Origin: Burkholderia sp. BCC0506
GTDB taxonomy: Bacteria > Pseudomonadota > Gammaproteobacteria > Burkholderiales > Burkholderiaceae
Direction: 5' to 3'
Length of the DNA stretch: 64,000 nucleotides
Assembly (NCBI RefSeq): GCF_902833145.1
Contig: NZ_CADFEN010000004.1
Location: forward strand, 124,001-188,000
Shown: positions 41,038 through 50,278 of the stretch, in pieces
Numbering within the stretch: the first letter of the stretch is position 1
Layout of the letters: each line of letters begins with the position of its first letter
The notes under the pieces: model-generated
What the model was told of the DNA's origin: nothing
The model's input: the letters and a program-made list of their open reading frames with translations, nothing else
The model's database searches: none
Made by a program: the position numbers and the translations under genes

Positions 41038-41141
41038 GGTCGCGGGCAATCGGGAGAATGAGGCAACCGGTGCGCGTCGGGGATGCGGCGCTGCTGTCAT
41101 TCTAGGTCGTGAACCGGGCGAAGGCGAATGCGGCCGGCCGG

Positions 41142-43406
41142 TCAGTCCGGCTCGCCGGCTCGGGGCTTGCGCGGCGCGGCCGGCTTCGCGAATGCGCCGC
41201 GCACCTCGAAGCCGATCGCATCGGCGACGTTGCCGCGCGCATCGACGAGTTCGAGCCGGTGCCGGCCGGGCCACGGCAGCCACGCGATGCGATCGGCGTG
41301 CCCGATCACCTTGTCGTCGAGCCGCCACGCGAACTTCGTCGCGCGCCCGGCCGAGCGCTCGAACCAGATCCGCTGGTTCTTCGGCGGAATGTCCGGATCG
41401 ATCGCGAAGATCGTGCCGTCGGTCGGCGCGCCGATCGTCAGCGGCGCCCGCGCGCCGTCCTTGCCCGGCGTGACGGGCGCCGCGAGCCGGATCGTGTCGA
41501 CCGCCGTGCCCGCGATGAACCACTCGCTGCGGGCCGGCTCGATGTCGCGCTCGAACGCGATGCGGCGCGTCTCGACGCCGGCCGGCGCACGCGGCGCACG
41601 GCTCGGCAGGTCGCGGTGCAGGTAGCCGACGACGGCCGACCACACGGGCGACGCGCCCGTGACGCCCGACACGTCCCACATCGGCGAGCCGTCCGCATTG
41701 CCGACCCACACGCCGACCGTATAGCGCGACGTGAAACCGATCGTCCAGTTGTCGCGCATGTCCTTGCTCGTGCCGGTCTTGACCGCCGAGAAAAAGCGCG
41801 TCGCGAGCGGGTTGTCGAAGCCGAACGTGCGCACGCGCGCGTTGTTGTCGGCGAGGATGTCGGTCACGACGAAGCTGGCCGCCTCGCTGAACACGCGCGT
41901 GCCGGCGTCCGTCCGGGCGGGCGCCGTTGCGCCCGATGCGGGCATCGGTGCCGCGGCCGGCAGGTCGACGACCTGGCGCGCGACGCCGCCGTTCGCGAGC
42001 GCGCGGTAGGCGTTGGTCAGCGACAGCAGCGTGACGTCCGCACTGCCGAGCGCGAGGCTGAAGCCGTAGTAATCGCCTTCCTGCGCGAGCGGCAGGCCGA
42101 GCGCGGTCAGCGTGCGCGCGAAGCGGTGCGGCGTGACGAGCACGAGCGCGCGCACGGCCGGCACGTTCAACGAGCCGCCGAGCGCGCTGCGCACGCTCAC
42201 CCAGCCCTTGAAATCCTTGTCGTAGTTCTGCGGAATGTACAGGCCGCCGCCCGCGGCGAGGTTGATCGGCGCATCGTCGAGCAGCGACGCGGCCGTCAGC
42301 CGTTTTTCATCGATCGCCTGCGCATAGAGGAACGGCTTGAGCGTCGAGCCGGCCTGGCGCGGCGCGAGCACGGCATCGACGTCGCGCGCGCTCGACAGCG
42401 CCCCCGACGAGCCGACCCACGCGCGGATCTCGCCGGTCGCATTGTCGATCACGACCACCGCGCCGTCCTGCACGTTGCGCCGGTGCGCGGGCGCGTTCAG
42501 TTCGGTCAGCGCGCGCATCAGCGTGTCGCGCGCGAAGCGCTGCAGCGGCGCATCGAGCGTCGTGCGGACCTGCGCGCCGGCTGCCGGCTTGACCTCGGCC
42601 GCGATGCGCCGCGCGAAGTGCGGGGCGAGGGCGGCGCCGTCGTCGCGGACGGTATGGGCCGGGCGTGCGACGACGAGCTGCACGTAGCCGTCGAGCGACG
42701 CGCAGGCTTGTTCGGCATGCATGTCGCGCAGGATCCGGCACGCGCGCTCGGCGATCTTCGCGGGGGCCGCGTTGGGCGCCCGCACGAGCGCGGCGGCGAT
42801 CGCGGCCTCGCGCGCGTCGAGGCCCGACGGCGCCTTGCCGAACAGCACCTGCGACAGCGCGCCGAGCCCGATCGTCTCGCCGCGCAACGGCACCAGGTTC
42901 AGGTAGGCCTCGAGGATCTGGTCCTTGCGCCAGCTGCGTTCGAGCCACAGCGCGTTCACGGCCTGCGTGGCCTTCTGCGGCAGCGAGCGCTGGCCCGAGC
43001 GGCGCGGCGAATCGCTGAGCAGGCCCGCCAGTTGCATCGTGACGGTCGACGCGCCGCGCGTGCGCTCGTTCCACAGGTTGCCCCACGCGGCGCCGGCAAT
43101 CCCTCGCCAGTCGACGCCGCTGTGTTCGTAGAAGCGCTTGTCCTCGGATACGACGATCGCCTCGCGGAACGCAGGCGATACGTCGGCGAGGGATACCCAG
43201 TCGCCACGCCGTTCCGCAAGGTCGATGCGCGTGCGCTGCAGCGGCGTGCCGTCGCGCGCGAGCAGCACCCAGTCGGAGCTGCGCCAGTTGCGGCGCACGT
43301 CGTCGTAGCCGGGCAGCGCATGCGCGACGAGCGGCGCGGCCAGCACGGCGGCGACGAAGATGCGGCCGGCGAAACGCGCCGGCCGCGGCCAAGCCAGATC
43401 GGTCAT
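41142..43406 (-). CDS. pbpC: Penicillin-binding protein 1C (peptidoglycan glycosyltransferase)
   Basis: A 754-residue bifunctional PBP close in length to E. coli PBP1C (770). After a signal anchor (about 12-32) comes the GT51 glycosyltransferase domain with VVSEDKRFYEHSGVDWRGI (catalytic Glu in EDKRF), GASTVTMQLAGLL and LEAYLNLVPLRGETIGLGA. The transpeptidase-like domain has SxxK in GSTLKPFLYAQ, SxN in GGSLNVPAVRAL and KTG in AVKTGTSKDMRDNW, and a C-terminal beta domain follows. It starts 10 bp after the alpha-2-macroglobulin gene, the same pairing as yfhM-pbpC in E. coli, where the two are thought to protect and repair the cell envelope after attack. Confidence 0.93.
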   Translation of the reverse strand: MTDLAWPRPARFAGRIFVAAVLAAPLVAHALPGYDDVRRNWRSSDWVLLARDGTPLQRTRIDLAERRGDWVSLADVSPAFREAIVVSEDKRFYEHSGVDWRGIAGAAWGNLWNERTRGASTVTMQLAGLLSDSPRRSGQRSLPQKATQAVNALWLERSWRKDQILEAYLNLVPLRGETIGLGALSQVLFGKAPSGLDAREAAIAAALVRAPNAAPAKIAERACRILRDMHAEQACASLDGYVQLVVARPAHTVRDDGAALAPHFARRIAAEVKPAAGAQVRTTLDAPLQRFARDTLMRALTELNAPAHRRNVQDGAVVVIDNATGEIRAWVGSSGALSSARDVDAVLAPRQAGSTLKPFLYAQAIDEKRLTAASLLDDAPINLAAGGGLYIPQNYDKDFKGWVSVRSALGGSLNVPAVRALVLVTPHRFARTLTALGLPLAQEGDYYGFSLALGSADVTLLSLTNAYRALANGGVARQVVDLPAAAPMPASGATAPARTDAGTRVFSEAASFVVTDILADNNARVRTFGFDNPLATRFFSAVKTGTSKDMRDNWTIGFTSRYTVGVWVGNADGSPMWDVSGVTGASPVWSAVVGYLHRDLPSRAPRAPAGVETRRIAFERDIEPARSEWFIAGTAVDTIRLAAPVTPGKDGARAPLTIGAPTDGTIFAIDPDIPPKNQRIWFERSAGRATKFAWRLDDKVIGHADRIAWLPWPGRHRLELVDARGNVADAIGFEVRGAFAKPAAPRKPRAGEPD

Positions 43407-43416
43407 CGCGGTCTCG

Positions 43417-46400
43417 TCACTTGCCCGCGTCGGCCGGCTTCACGGTCATCGGCGGGTTCGGCCACAGGCCGTACACGGACGGTGCATACAGCGCCTCGAC
43501 GCGCGTCGGCGGCAATCCGAACGTGCCGACGTTGTTCAGCCGCACCGTGTACTCGACCGAGAATTTGCCCTTCGGCAAATAGTCGTAGTACGCGCGGTAA
43601 CCGTCGAAGTCGCGCTCGATGAACGCCGGCCACGCGCCGTCCGGCGTTTTCTCGCCCTGCGTCGCGGCTTCGGAATCGCGGCCGAGGCCCGACCCGAGGA
43701 TCGTCGCACCGGCCGGGATCGGATCGTTGACGGCGACCCACGTCATGTCGCTCTGCGCATCGATGTCGAGATGCACGCGCACGACGTCGCCGCGCGTCAG
43801 CACGCCCTTGACGGCCGGCGACACGGGCGTGACGGTCTTCGTGATCCGGTAGCCGGCCGCGAACGGCGCGCGCAGCGGCACGGCCGCGAGGCTTTCGACG
43901 GTCGCCCACGGCCGGCCGGTGCCGTCCTGCGTGACGGACAGCGTGGCCGGGCCCTGCGACGCACGCGGCCACGGCATCAATACGCTGCGCGCGGCGGCCG
44001 CGCGGGTCGCGGGCGTGGCCGACGCAGGCGTATCGGCGGGCGCGGCCGATGCCGCCTGCGACCACGAGATCGAGCGCTCGTCGCCGCCCAGCGCAACCTT
44101 CGTCGCGCCGGCGACCGGCGTGCTCTCGTAGGTCCGCGAGAAGCGCTCGACCGCGAGCAGGCCGAGCGCGTTCGACGTCGTCGTCTGCCATGCGCCCTGG
44201 CGTTGCAGCGCGAGCAGGCCGGCCGTCACGCGCGGCATTTCGTCCTTCCATGCCGGATCGCCCGCGAACGCCAGCGCGAGACGCGCGGCGTTGGTCTCGT
44301 TGCTGGTCATCAGCCACCACAGGTCGTCGTCGCGCGCGGTCGAGAACACGAGCTGCGTGCCCTGGTACGTCAGGCGCGCCCGCAGGATCTGGTCGACCTG
44401 CGCGCGTTTCTCGTCGCGTTGCGGGATGTCCTTCACGCGCGTCAGGATCGCGTGATAGTCGATCAGCGCCGACGTCGGCCACTGGTTCGGCGCGATCTCG
44501 ATCGAGCCGAGCATGCGGCCCTGCGCGGCGCCGTAGCGCGACAGCGCCTCGATCGCGGCGAGCTTGCGCAGGTCGCGATCCTGGCGCGGCGCCCACGCGT
44601 TGCGCTCGAGGCGGCCGTCGACGAAGCGCGCGAGCCCGGCTTCGAGCTGCGTGCGCAGGTCTTCCGGCAGCGCGAAGCGCGGATCGAGACGGCTGGCTTC
44701 GTCGGACACCACGAGCAGGTACGACGACAGCGTCGGGCTGCCGTGATGCGAATCGTCGGACGACGGCGGGAAGTAGCTCGCCAGGCCGTCGCTGTCGAGA
44801 TAGACCGGCATGCGCGCGATCAGCGCCTGCCATTGCGCGGGGTCGCGCAGCCCGATCGCACGCGAGGTCTGCTGTTCGAGGCAGCGGTACGGATAGCGCT
44901 CGAACCAGCGCCGCACGCCGGGCAGGCCGTCGGCGAGCTTCGACTGCAGCGACACGGCGATGCCGCCGCGCGGCGCGCCCTGTGCGTTGCTCACCGCGCC
45001 GGCCGGGGCCGCCACGGGCACCGTCAGCGTGCCGTCGACCTGCGCGAGCGTCGCCTGCTGGACGGTCACCGGCAGCGCGGGCACGACCTTCTGCGCGACC
45101 GCCAGCGCGTCGGACGCGCGCTTGCCGCCTTGCTCGGCCGCCTCGATGCGCCAGTTCAGCGCACCGGCCGCATCGAGCGCCTGCTCGGGCACGGTGAGCG
45201 TCCATGCGACTTCGGTGGCCGCGTTCGCCGCCAGCGATACGGTCTGCGGTGCGACGTCGAGGCCCGTCACGCGCGGCGTCACGACGACCTGCATCGCGCG
45301 GTCGGTCGTGTTGCGCAGCGTGACCTGCGCGCGGAACGCGTCGCCTTCGCGCACGAGCGGCGGCAGGCCGGAGATCAGCTGCAGATCCTGCGTGCTGCGG
45401 ATCGACGTGCTGCCCGTGCCGAAGCGGTCCGGGCCGACCGCCGCGATCGCGACGATCCGGAAGCGCGTGAGCGCGTCGTTCAGCGGCACCTCGACGGTGG
45501 CGCTGCCGTTGGCGTCCAGCGTCACGCGCGGGTTCCACAGCAGCAGCGTGTCGAACAGCTCGCGGGTCGGCGCGCTGCCGCCCCCGCCGCCGGCCGGCAC
45601 GGCCTTGCGGCCGAAGTGGCGGCGGCCGACGATTTCCATCTGCGCGGTGGCCGTCTCGACGCCGTACGCGCGCCGGCGCAGCATCGCGTCGAGCAGGTCC
45701 CAGCTGTTGTTCGGCATCAGTTCGAGCAGCGCCTCGTCGACGGCCGCGATCGCGATCTGCGTGCCGGCCGGTGCCGGCTGGCCGTTCGGCAGCGTGACCT
45801 TCACGTGCGCTTGCGCCTTGCTGCGTACCGTGTAGCGCGTCGCGTCGGTCGTCACGGTCACGCCGAGGCGATGCACGCCCGTGCCGACCTTGATCTCGCC
45901 GAGGCCGTAGCGGAACGCGGGCTTCGACAGGTCGACGAACGCGGTCGGCGCCTCATAGTGGCGGCCTTCGCGCCAGAACGCGCGCGCCCATTCGACCGGC
46001 GCTTTCCAGCCCCACGTGAAGAACGAGTACCACGGCACCTCGCGAATCCGGCCGCGCAGCGCGAGCACCGACACGTAGACGTTCGGCCCCCACGATTCGC
46101 CGACCTTCAGGTCGACGGTCGGGTTCTTGCCGTTCAGCTCGACGATCTGCGTTTCCATGACGCCGCCGCGCTCGACCGCGACCAGCGCGGTCGCGTAGCG
46201 GAACGGCATGCGTACCTGGAAGCGGGCGGTTTCGCCCGGTTCGTACGACGTCTTCTCGGGGATCACGTCGATCCGGTCGGTGTTGTCGCCGCCGAACCAG
46301 AGTTCGTCCTCGCGCGTGACCCATACCGACGTCGACGCATTCGACGTACGGCCGTCGCCGTCCTTCGCGACCGCGATCAGCTGCACGTTGCCGGCCTGCT

Positions 46401-49400
46401 CGAGCGTCGCGTCGCACGTCATGCGGCCCTTGTCGTCGGTCTTGCCCGAGCACAGCACGCCGAGGTCGCGCGTATCGCTCTTGTTGTCGTACGCATAGAA
46501 GCCGCCGACCATCCGCTTGCGCGACGACGTCGTGATGCGCGCGACGCCCTTGATCTCGAGCGGCACCGACGCGCGCGGCTTGCCCTGCAGGTCGACCGCC
46601 AGTGCCTGCACCGGCACGCGCTGGCCGACCGACACCCAGCGGCCGGCCTTGATGCCGGCCACCACCGCGGCCGGCCACAGGATCGTGTCGCCGCGGATCG
46701 TCTGCACTTCGCCGTTCGGGTCCGCGAACGTCGCCTCCAGCGCGATGCGCTTCGGTGCGTCGACGTCCGGCAGGCCCTTGAGCGTGACCGAGCCCGCGCC
46801 GTTGCGGTCGAGCGTCAGCGGCAGCTTGTCGGCGATCAGCTTGGTCGCGTCGGGATCGTTGCTCGACGCGGACGACGACGCGTTGTCGCCGTCCTGCGCA
46901 TCGTCGTCGGCGTTGCCGTCGCTCGTGTCGGGGCGATACGGCGTGAAGCTGAAATCCTCGAAACGATCGGCGAACGGCGGCGACGCCCATTTCATCAGTG
47001 CCGACACCTGCACCGGCAGGTTCGACGCGCCGCCGCCCGACACGTAGTCGATCTGCACCGCGAGCGGCGCCTCCTTCACGGCGACGAGCGGGCTCTTCTG
47101 CGCGTCGCGCGCGCCGATCGAGCCTTTCAGCACCGGCAGGCGGAACGCCTCGACGCGGAAGCTGCCGCTGTAGTAGGTAGCGCTCGGCGCATCTTCCGGG
47201 CCGCCTTCGAGTTCGACGCTGTATTCGCCGAGCTTCGCGGCGGCCGGCAGCGTGAACTGCGAATCCGCGCTGTGATCGGCCGCCCACGTGAGCGGCAGCT
47301 TGTAGGTCTGGCCGGTGCCGAGATGGCGGATCGTCACGCGCGCCGGGTATTGCGACGGGAACGCGAGGCTCTGCAGCGTTTCGGTACGGATGAAATGCTT
47401 CATCGACACGGTTTCGCCGGCGCGCAGCAGCGTGCGGTCGAATACCGTATGCGCGCGCACGGTCGGCGCGCTGTCGGTGTCGGTCGGCACGTTGAAGCGC
47501 CACGATTCGATCCCGCGGTTCCAGCCCGAGCTGACGAACGCCATGTCGGGGCCCGTCTTCGGATCGTCGACGCGCGCCGACACGAAGTAGTCGTCGAAGC
47601 GCTGCGCCGACGAACTGCACGCGCGCTTCGGCTCGAACGGCCCGTCGATCTTCAGCAGGCCCTGCGCGTCGGTCTTGCCGGCCGCGATCTCGTCGCCGTT
47701 GCAGTCCGACACGCGGATCTGCGCGTTCGGCACGGGCTTGCCCTTGTCGAGCGTCGTGACCCACACGAGGTTGTTCTCGCGGCCCTGTTTCAGGTGCACG
47801 CCGAGGTTCGTGACGAGCACGGTGGTGCGCACGTACATGCTCGACGGCTTCGCGAGCAGCGAGCGGCCGAGCGCGGGCGACGCGAGTTCGAGCACGTAGA
47901 AGCCCGGTTTGTCGATCGGCACGCCGACCACTTCGAACGGGCGCAGCGTCTTCGGGTCGGCCTTCGGCAGCGTCAGCACCTGCGCGCCGGGCTCGCCGGT
48001 CAGCAGCGACAGCGAACGCACGTCGATACGGCGGTTCTTCGGCGCGGGCTGCTTTTCGCCGGCCTCGAGCGGCACGTAGACGGGGCGTTGGCCCTTGCGT
48101 TCCAGCAGGCCGGGAATCTGGTCGTCGATCGAGCCGGCCGTCATCGACCAGTTGTCGAAGCGATCGACGGTGCGCATCCACTGGCGGATCGCGGTGTCGT
48201 TCTCGACCTTCAGGTTCGCGAATTGCGCGCCGCCCGCATTGAGCCCGGCGATATGCAGGTCGGCCTCGACGTTGCGCAGCGTGACGGGCACCAGCGCGGG
48301 CGTACCGGGCTCGGCGAAGCGCTCGACGATCCCGAAGGTGCCCGACGAGAATTTCGCGAGCGGCGGCATCGGCGCGGTGCGCGTCGCGAGCGGGAACAGG
48401 TCGGCGTTGGACAGCGGGCGGTCGGTCACGTCGCGCAGGCCCGACGGCAGCTCGACGGTCAGGCCGGCCTGCGCGGGCAGCGGCGGGTTGAACGTGACGG
48501 TCGTCACTTCCTCGCTGCGATCGTCGGCCGCGAAGGTCGGCGACAGCGAGCCGTCGGGGCCACGCAGCTTGATCGCTTCCGCCTGCTTGCGCGAAATCGG
48601 TGCGTTGAACGACAGCGTGACCGGGCGCAGCGGCGTGCAGGGCGCCTTCGCGTTCTCGCGCTCGCACGAGAAGCTCGCGGCGAACGGCGCGCGCACGGTG
48701 AAATCGAAGCGCCGTTCGGTGTCGTTCGCGATGCCGCTCGGGCTCGCGACGCCCTTGCCGTACACGAGCTGCATCTTCGCGCTCGCCGGCAGCGCCTGCG
48801 AGCACGACAGCGTCAGCACGCGCGCCGCGTCTTTCTTCAGCCCGAAATGATCGAGCAGGGCGTTGCGCGTAGCGTCGTCGGCCGCCGTGACGGGAATGCG
48901 GTTGCCGATGCCGGCCGCTTCGCACCAGATGTTCGCGAGCGCCGAGCGCGGCTCGGCCGGGCCGTTCAGCTTCATCACGAAGACCTGCCGCTCCTCGATC
49001 TCGCGGGAGCCGGGGCGCACCGACACCGGGAACGGGCCGCCCGTCTGGAACGTGAAGCGGCGCGGGCCGCTCACCGCATTGCCGGCGACCGAGCGCAGCG
49101 TGTCGTTGAGCGCGACCGAGCAGCGGACGCCGGGCGGCAGGTCGCTTTCGAAATCGTAAACCCAGGTCTTGTCGTCGAGCCAGTGGCCTTGGCCGCGCGC
49201 GGCCGTCGAATCGTTGCAGGTCACGCGCGCCGGATTCGGCGCGGACGCCGAGCCGAAGGCGACCATCGGTTCGTCGAACTTGACGACGCTCTGCCGGACT
49301 TCGGTGACGGTGCCTTGCGGCGACACGCTCACCGTGCGCGCCGCGCCCGCATGCAGCGACAGGGCCGCGGCGCCGCCGAGCGCCGCGACGGCGCCGATGC

Positions 49401-49467
49401 GCCAGAGCAGCCGGGTCGTGTGGTTGGTTCGGTTCGTGTCTTTGTTGTGCTTGTCGCGCTGCTTCAT
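43417..49467 (-). CDS. Bacterial alpha-2-macroglobulin (YfhM-like) with thioester motif
   Basis: A 2016-residue periplasmic protease trap. The N-terminus has a hydrophobic signal or anchor (LLWRIGAVAALGGAAALSLH) but no lipobox, unlike E. coli YfhM. Macroglobulin (MG) beta domains fill the first two thirds; the bait-region part includes an acidic, serine-rich stretch DDDAQDGDNASSSASSNDPD. The thioester motif CLEQ is intact (Cys1529, codon at 44881-44883), followed by the helical thioester domain. A protease that cuts the bait would be trapped covalently. It is longer than the ~1650 residues usual for YfhM, with the extra length in the N-terminal MG region. The start at 49467 (MKQRDKHNKD) is the best supported; a GTG at 49509 is possible. 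Co-transcribed with pbpC. Confidence 0.9.
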   Translation of the reverse strand: MKQRDKHNKDTNRTNHTTRLLWRIGAVAALGGAAALSLHAGAARTVSVSPQGTVTEVRQSVVKFDEPMVAFGSASAPNPARVTCNDSTAARGQGHWLDDKTWVYDFESDLPPGVRCSVALNDTLRSVAGNAVSGPRRFTFQTGGPFPVSVRPGSREIEERQVFVMKLNGPAEPRSALANIWCEAAGIGNRIPVTAADDATRNALLDHFGLKKDAARVLTLSCSQALPASAKMQLVYGKGVASPSGIANDTERRFDFTVRAPFAASFSCERENAKAPCTPLRPVTLSFNAPISRKQAEAIKLRGPDGSLSPTFAADDRSEEVTTVTFNPPLPAQAGLTVELPSGLRDVTDRPLSNADLFPLATRTAPMPPLAKFSSGTFGIVERFAEPGTPALVPVTLRNVEADLHIAGLNAGGAQFANLKVENDTAIRQWMRTVDRFDNWSMTAGSIDDQIPGLLERKGQRPVYVPLEAGEKQPAPKNRRIDVRSLSLLTGEPGAQVLTLPKADPKTLRPFEVVGVPIDKPGFYVLELASPALGRSLLAKPSSMYVRTTVLVTNLGVHLKQGRENNLVWVTTLDKGKPVPNAQIRVSDCNGDEIAAGKTDAQGLLKIDGPFEPKRACSSSAQRFDDYFVSARVDDPKTGPDMAFVSSGWNRGIESWRFNVPTDTDSAPTVRAHTVFDRTLLRAGETVSMKHFIRTETLQSLAFPSQYPARVTIRHLGTGQTYKLPLTWAADHSADSQFTLPAAAKLGEYSVELEGGPEDAPSATYYSGSFRVEAFRLPVLKGSIGARDAQKSPLVAVKEAPLAVQIDYVSGGGASNLPVQVSALMKWASPPFADRFEDFSFTPYRPDTSDGNADDDAQDGDNASSSASSNDPDATKLIADKLPLTLDRNGAGSVTLKGLPDVDAPKRIALEATFADPNGEVQTIRGDTILWPAAVVAGIKAGRWVSVGQRVPVQALAVDLQGKPRASVPLEIKGVARITTSSRKRMVGGFYAYDNKSDTRDLGVLCSGKTDDKGRMTCDATLEQAGNVQLIAVAKDGDGRTSNASTSVWVTREDELWFGGDNTDRIDVIPEKTSYEPGETARFQVRMPFRYATALVAVERGGVMETQIVELNGKNPTVDLKVGESWGPNVYVSVLALRGRIREVPWYSFFTWGWKAPVEWARAFWREGRHYEAPTAFVDLSKPAFRYGLGEIKVGTGVHRLGVTVTTDATRYTVRSKAQAHVKVTLPNGQPAPAGTQIAIAAVDEALLELMPNNSWDLLDAMLRRRAYGVETATAQMEIVGRRHFGRKAVPAGGGGGSAPTRELFDTLLLWNPRVTLDANGSATVEVPLNDALTRFRIVAIAAVGPDRFGTGSTSIRSTQDLQLISGLPPLVREGDAFRAQVTLRNTTDRAMQVVVTPRVTGLDVAPQTVSLAANAATEVAWTLTVPEQALDAAGALNWRIEAAEQGGKRASDALAVAQKVVPALPVTVQQATLAQVDGTLTVPVAAPAGAVSNAQGAPRGGIAVSLQSKLADGLPGVRRWFERYPYRCLEQQTSRAIGLRDPAQWQALIARMPVYLDSDGLASYFPPSSDDSHHGSPTLSSYLLVVSDEASRLDPRFALPEDLRTQLEAGLARFVDGRLERNAWAPRQDRDLRKLAAIEALSRYGAAQGRMLGSIEIAPNQWPTSALIDYHAILTRVKDIPQRDEKRAQVDQILRARLTYQGTQLVFSTARDDDLWWLMTSNETNAARLALAFAGDPAWKDEMPRVTAGLLALQRQGAWQTTTSNALGLLAVERFSRTYESTPVAGATKVALGGDERSISWSQAASAAPADTPASATPATRAAAARSVLMPWPRASQGPATLSVTQDGTGRPWATVESLAAVPLRAPFAAGYRITKTVTPVSPAVKGVLTRGDVVRVHLDIDAQSDMTWVAVNDPIPAGATILGSGLGRDSEAATQGEKTPDGAWPAFIERDFDGYRAYYDYLPKGKFSVEYTVRLNNVGTFGLPPTRVEALYAPSVYGLWPNPPMTVKPADAGK

Positions 49468-49771
49468 CGCTCGATTGCCCTCGGAGGGAAGCTTTCTGTT
49501 TGATTGCACGGGATTCTAACCGACCGTCATGCGTGCGCAGCGCAACGTGTAGTGTGTCGTCGGCACGCGACAAGGGCGTGCTTGCCGCGGATTTGTCGCG
49601 TCGACGACACAAAAATGCAGCGAAATTTCGATTGTCTCGGATTGCGGAACATTAAATGGACTATAAAAAGATTGTTTGATCCGCTTTGTGCGCGTACATT
49701 GCAGGTCCGCGCCAATGTTTGAGAAATATCAAGCGTGGTTTTCCCGAATCCGGTGTTCGAGAGAAGGAAAC
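49468..49771. promoter_or_regulatory. Divergent promoter region between alpha-2-macroglobulin and sugar dehydrogenase operons
   Basis: 304 bp without a gene. The part 49600-49760 is AT-rich, with TATAAA at 49662-49667 as a possible -10-like element for the dehydrogenase operon, though no well-spaced -35 was found. GAGAAGGAAA at 49761-49770 is the ribosome binding site of the small subunit gene. Confidence 0.45.
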
Positions 49772-50278
49772 ATGCACAACGACAACACCCCCCACTCGCG
49801 TCGTGACAACGACGCAGCCGCAACCGGCATCACGCGGCGTCAATGGCTGCAGGGCGCACTGGCGCTGACGGCGGCGGGCCTCACCGGCTCGCTGGCGTTG
49901 CGGGCCCTGGCCGACGATCCCGGCACCGCGCCGCTCGATACGTTCATGACGCTTTCCGAAGCATTGACCGGCAAGAAAGGGCTGAGCCGCGTGACCGGCC
50001 AGCGCTATCTGCAGGCCTTGCAGAAGGGCTCGTTCAAGACGGCCGACAGCCTGCCGCAACTCGCCGGTGCGCTCGCATCCGGCTCGCTGAATCCCGACCA
50101 GGAATCGCTCGCGTTGACGATTCTCGGCGCGTGGTATCTCGGCATCGTCGACAACGTCGTGATTACCTACGAGGAAGCATTAATGTTCAGCGTGGTGTCC
50201 GATACGCTCGTGATCCCTTCGTATTGCCCCAACAAACCCGGCTTCTGGGCCGAAAAACCGATCGAGAGGCAAGCCTGA
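49772..50278 (+). CDS. FAD-dependent sugar (glucose/sorbitol) dehydrogenase, gamma (small) subunit
   Basis: A 168-residue subunit 3-type protein of the membrane-bound GMC dehydrogenase complex. The twin-arginine motif ITRRQWLQG (about 21-29) followed by a hydrophobic segment indicates Tat export; since the catalytic subunit has no signal of its own, it is carried out with this subunit. The sequence ends in NKPGFWAEKPIERQA, almost as I recall it in the B. cepacia FAD-glucose dehydrogenase gamma subunit. AAGGAAA precedes the ATG. Its stop codon overlaps the start of the catalytic subunit gene (TGATG). Confidence 0.92.
   Translation: MHNDNTPHSRRDNDAAATGITRRQWLQGALALTAAGLTGSLALRALADDPGTAPLDTFMTLSEALTGKKGLSRVTGQRYLQALQKGSFKTADSLPQLAGALASGSLNPDQESLALTILGAWYLGIVDNVVITYEEALMFSVVSDTLVIPSYCPNKPGFWAEKPIERQA

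Noticed and set aside
43360-49503. A 2047-codon open frame on the plus strand
   Set aside because: It is the antisense of the alpha-2-macroglobulin gene; its protein is Arg/His/Val/Asp-biased with no domains. High GC keeps antisense frames open.
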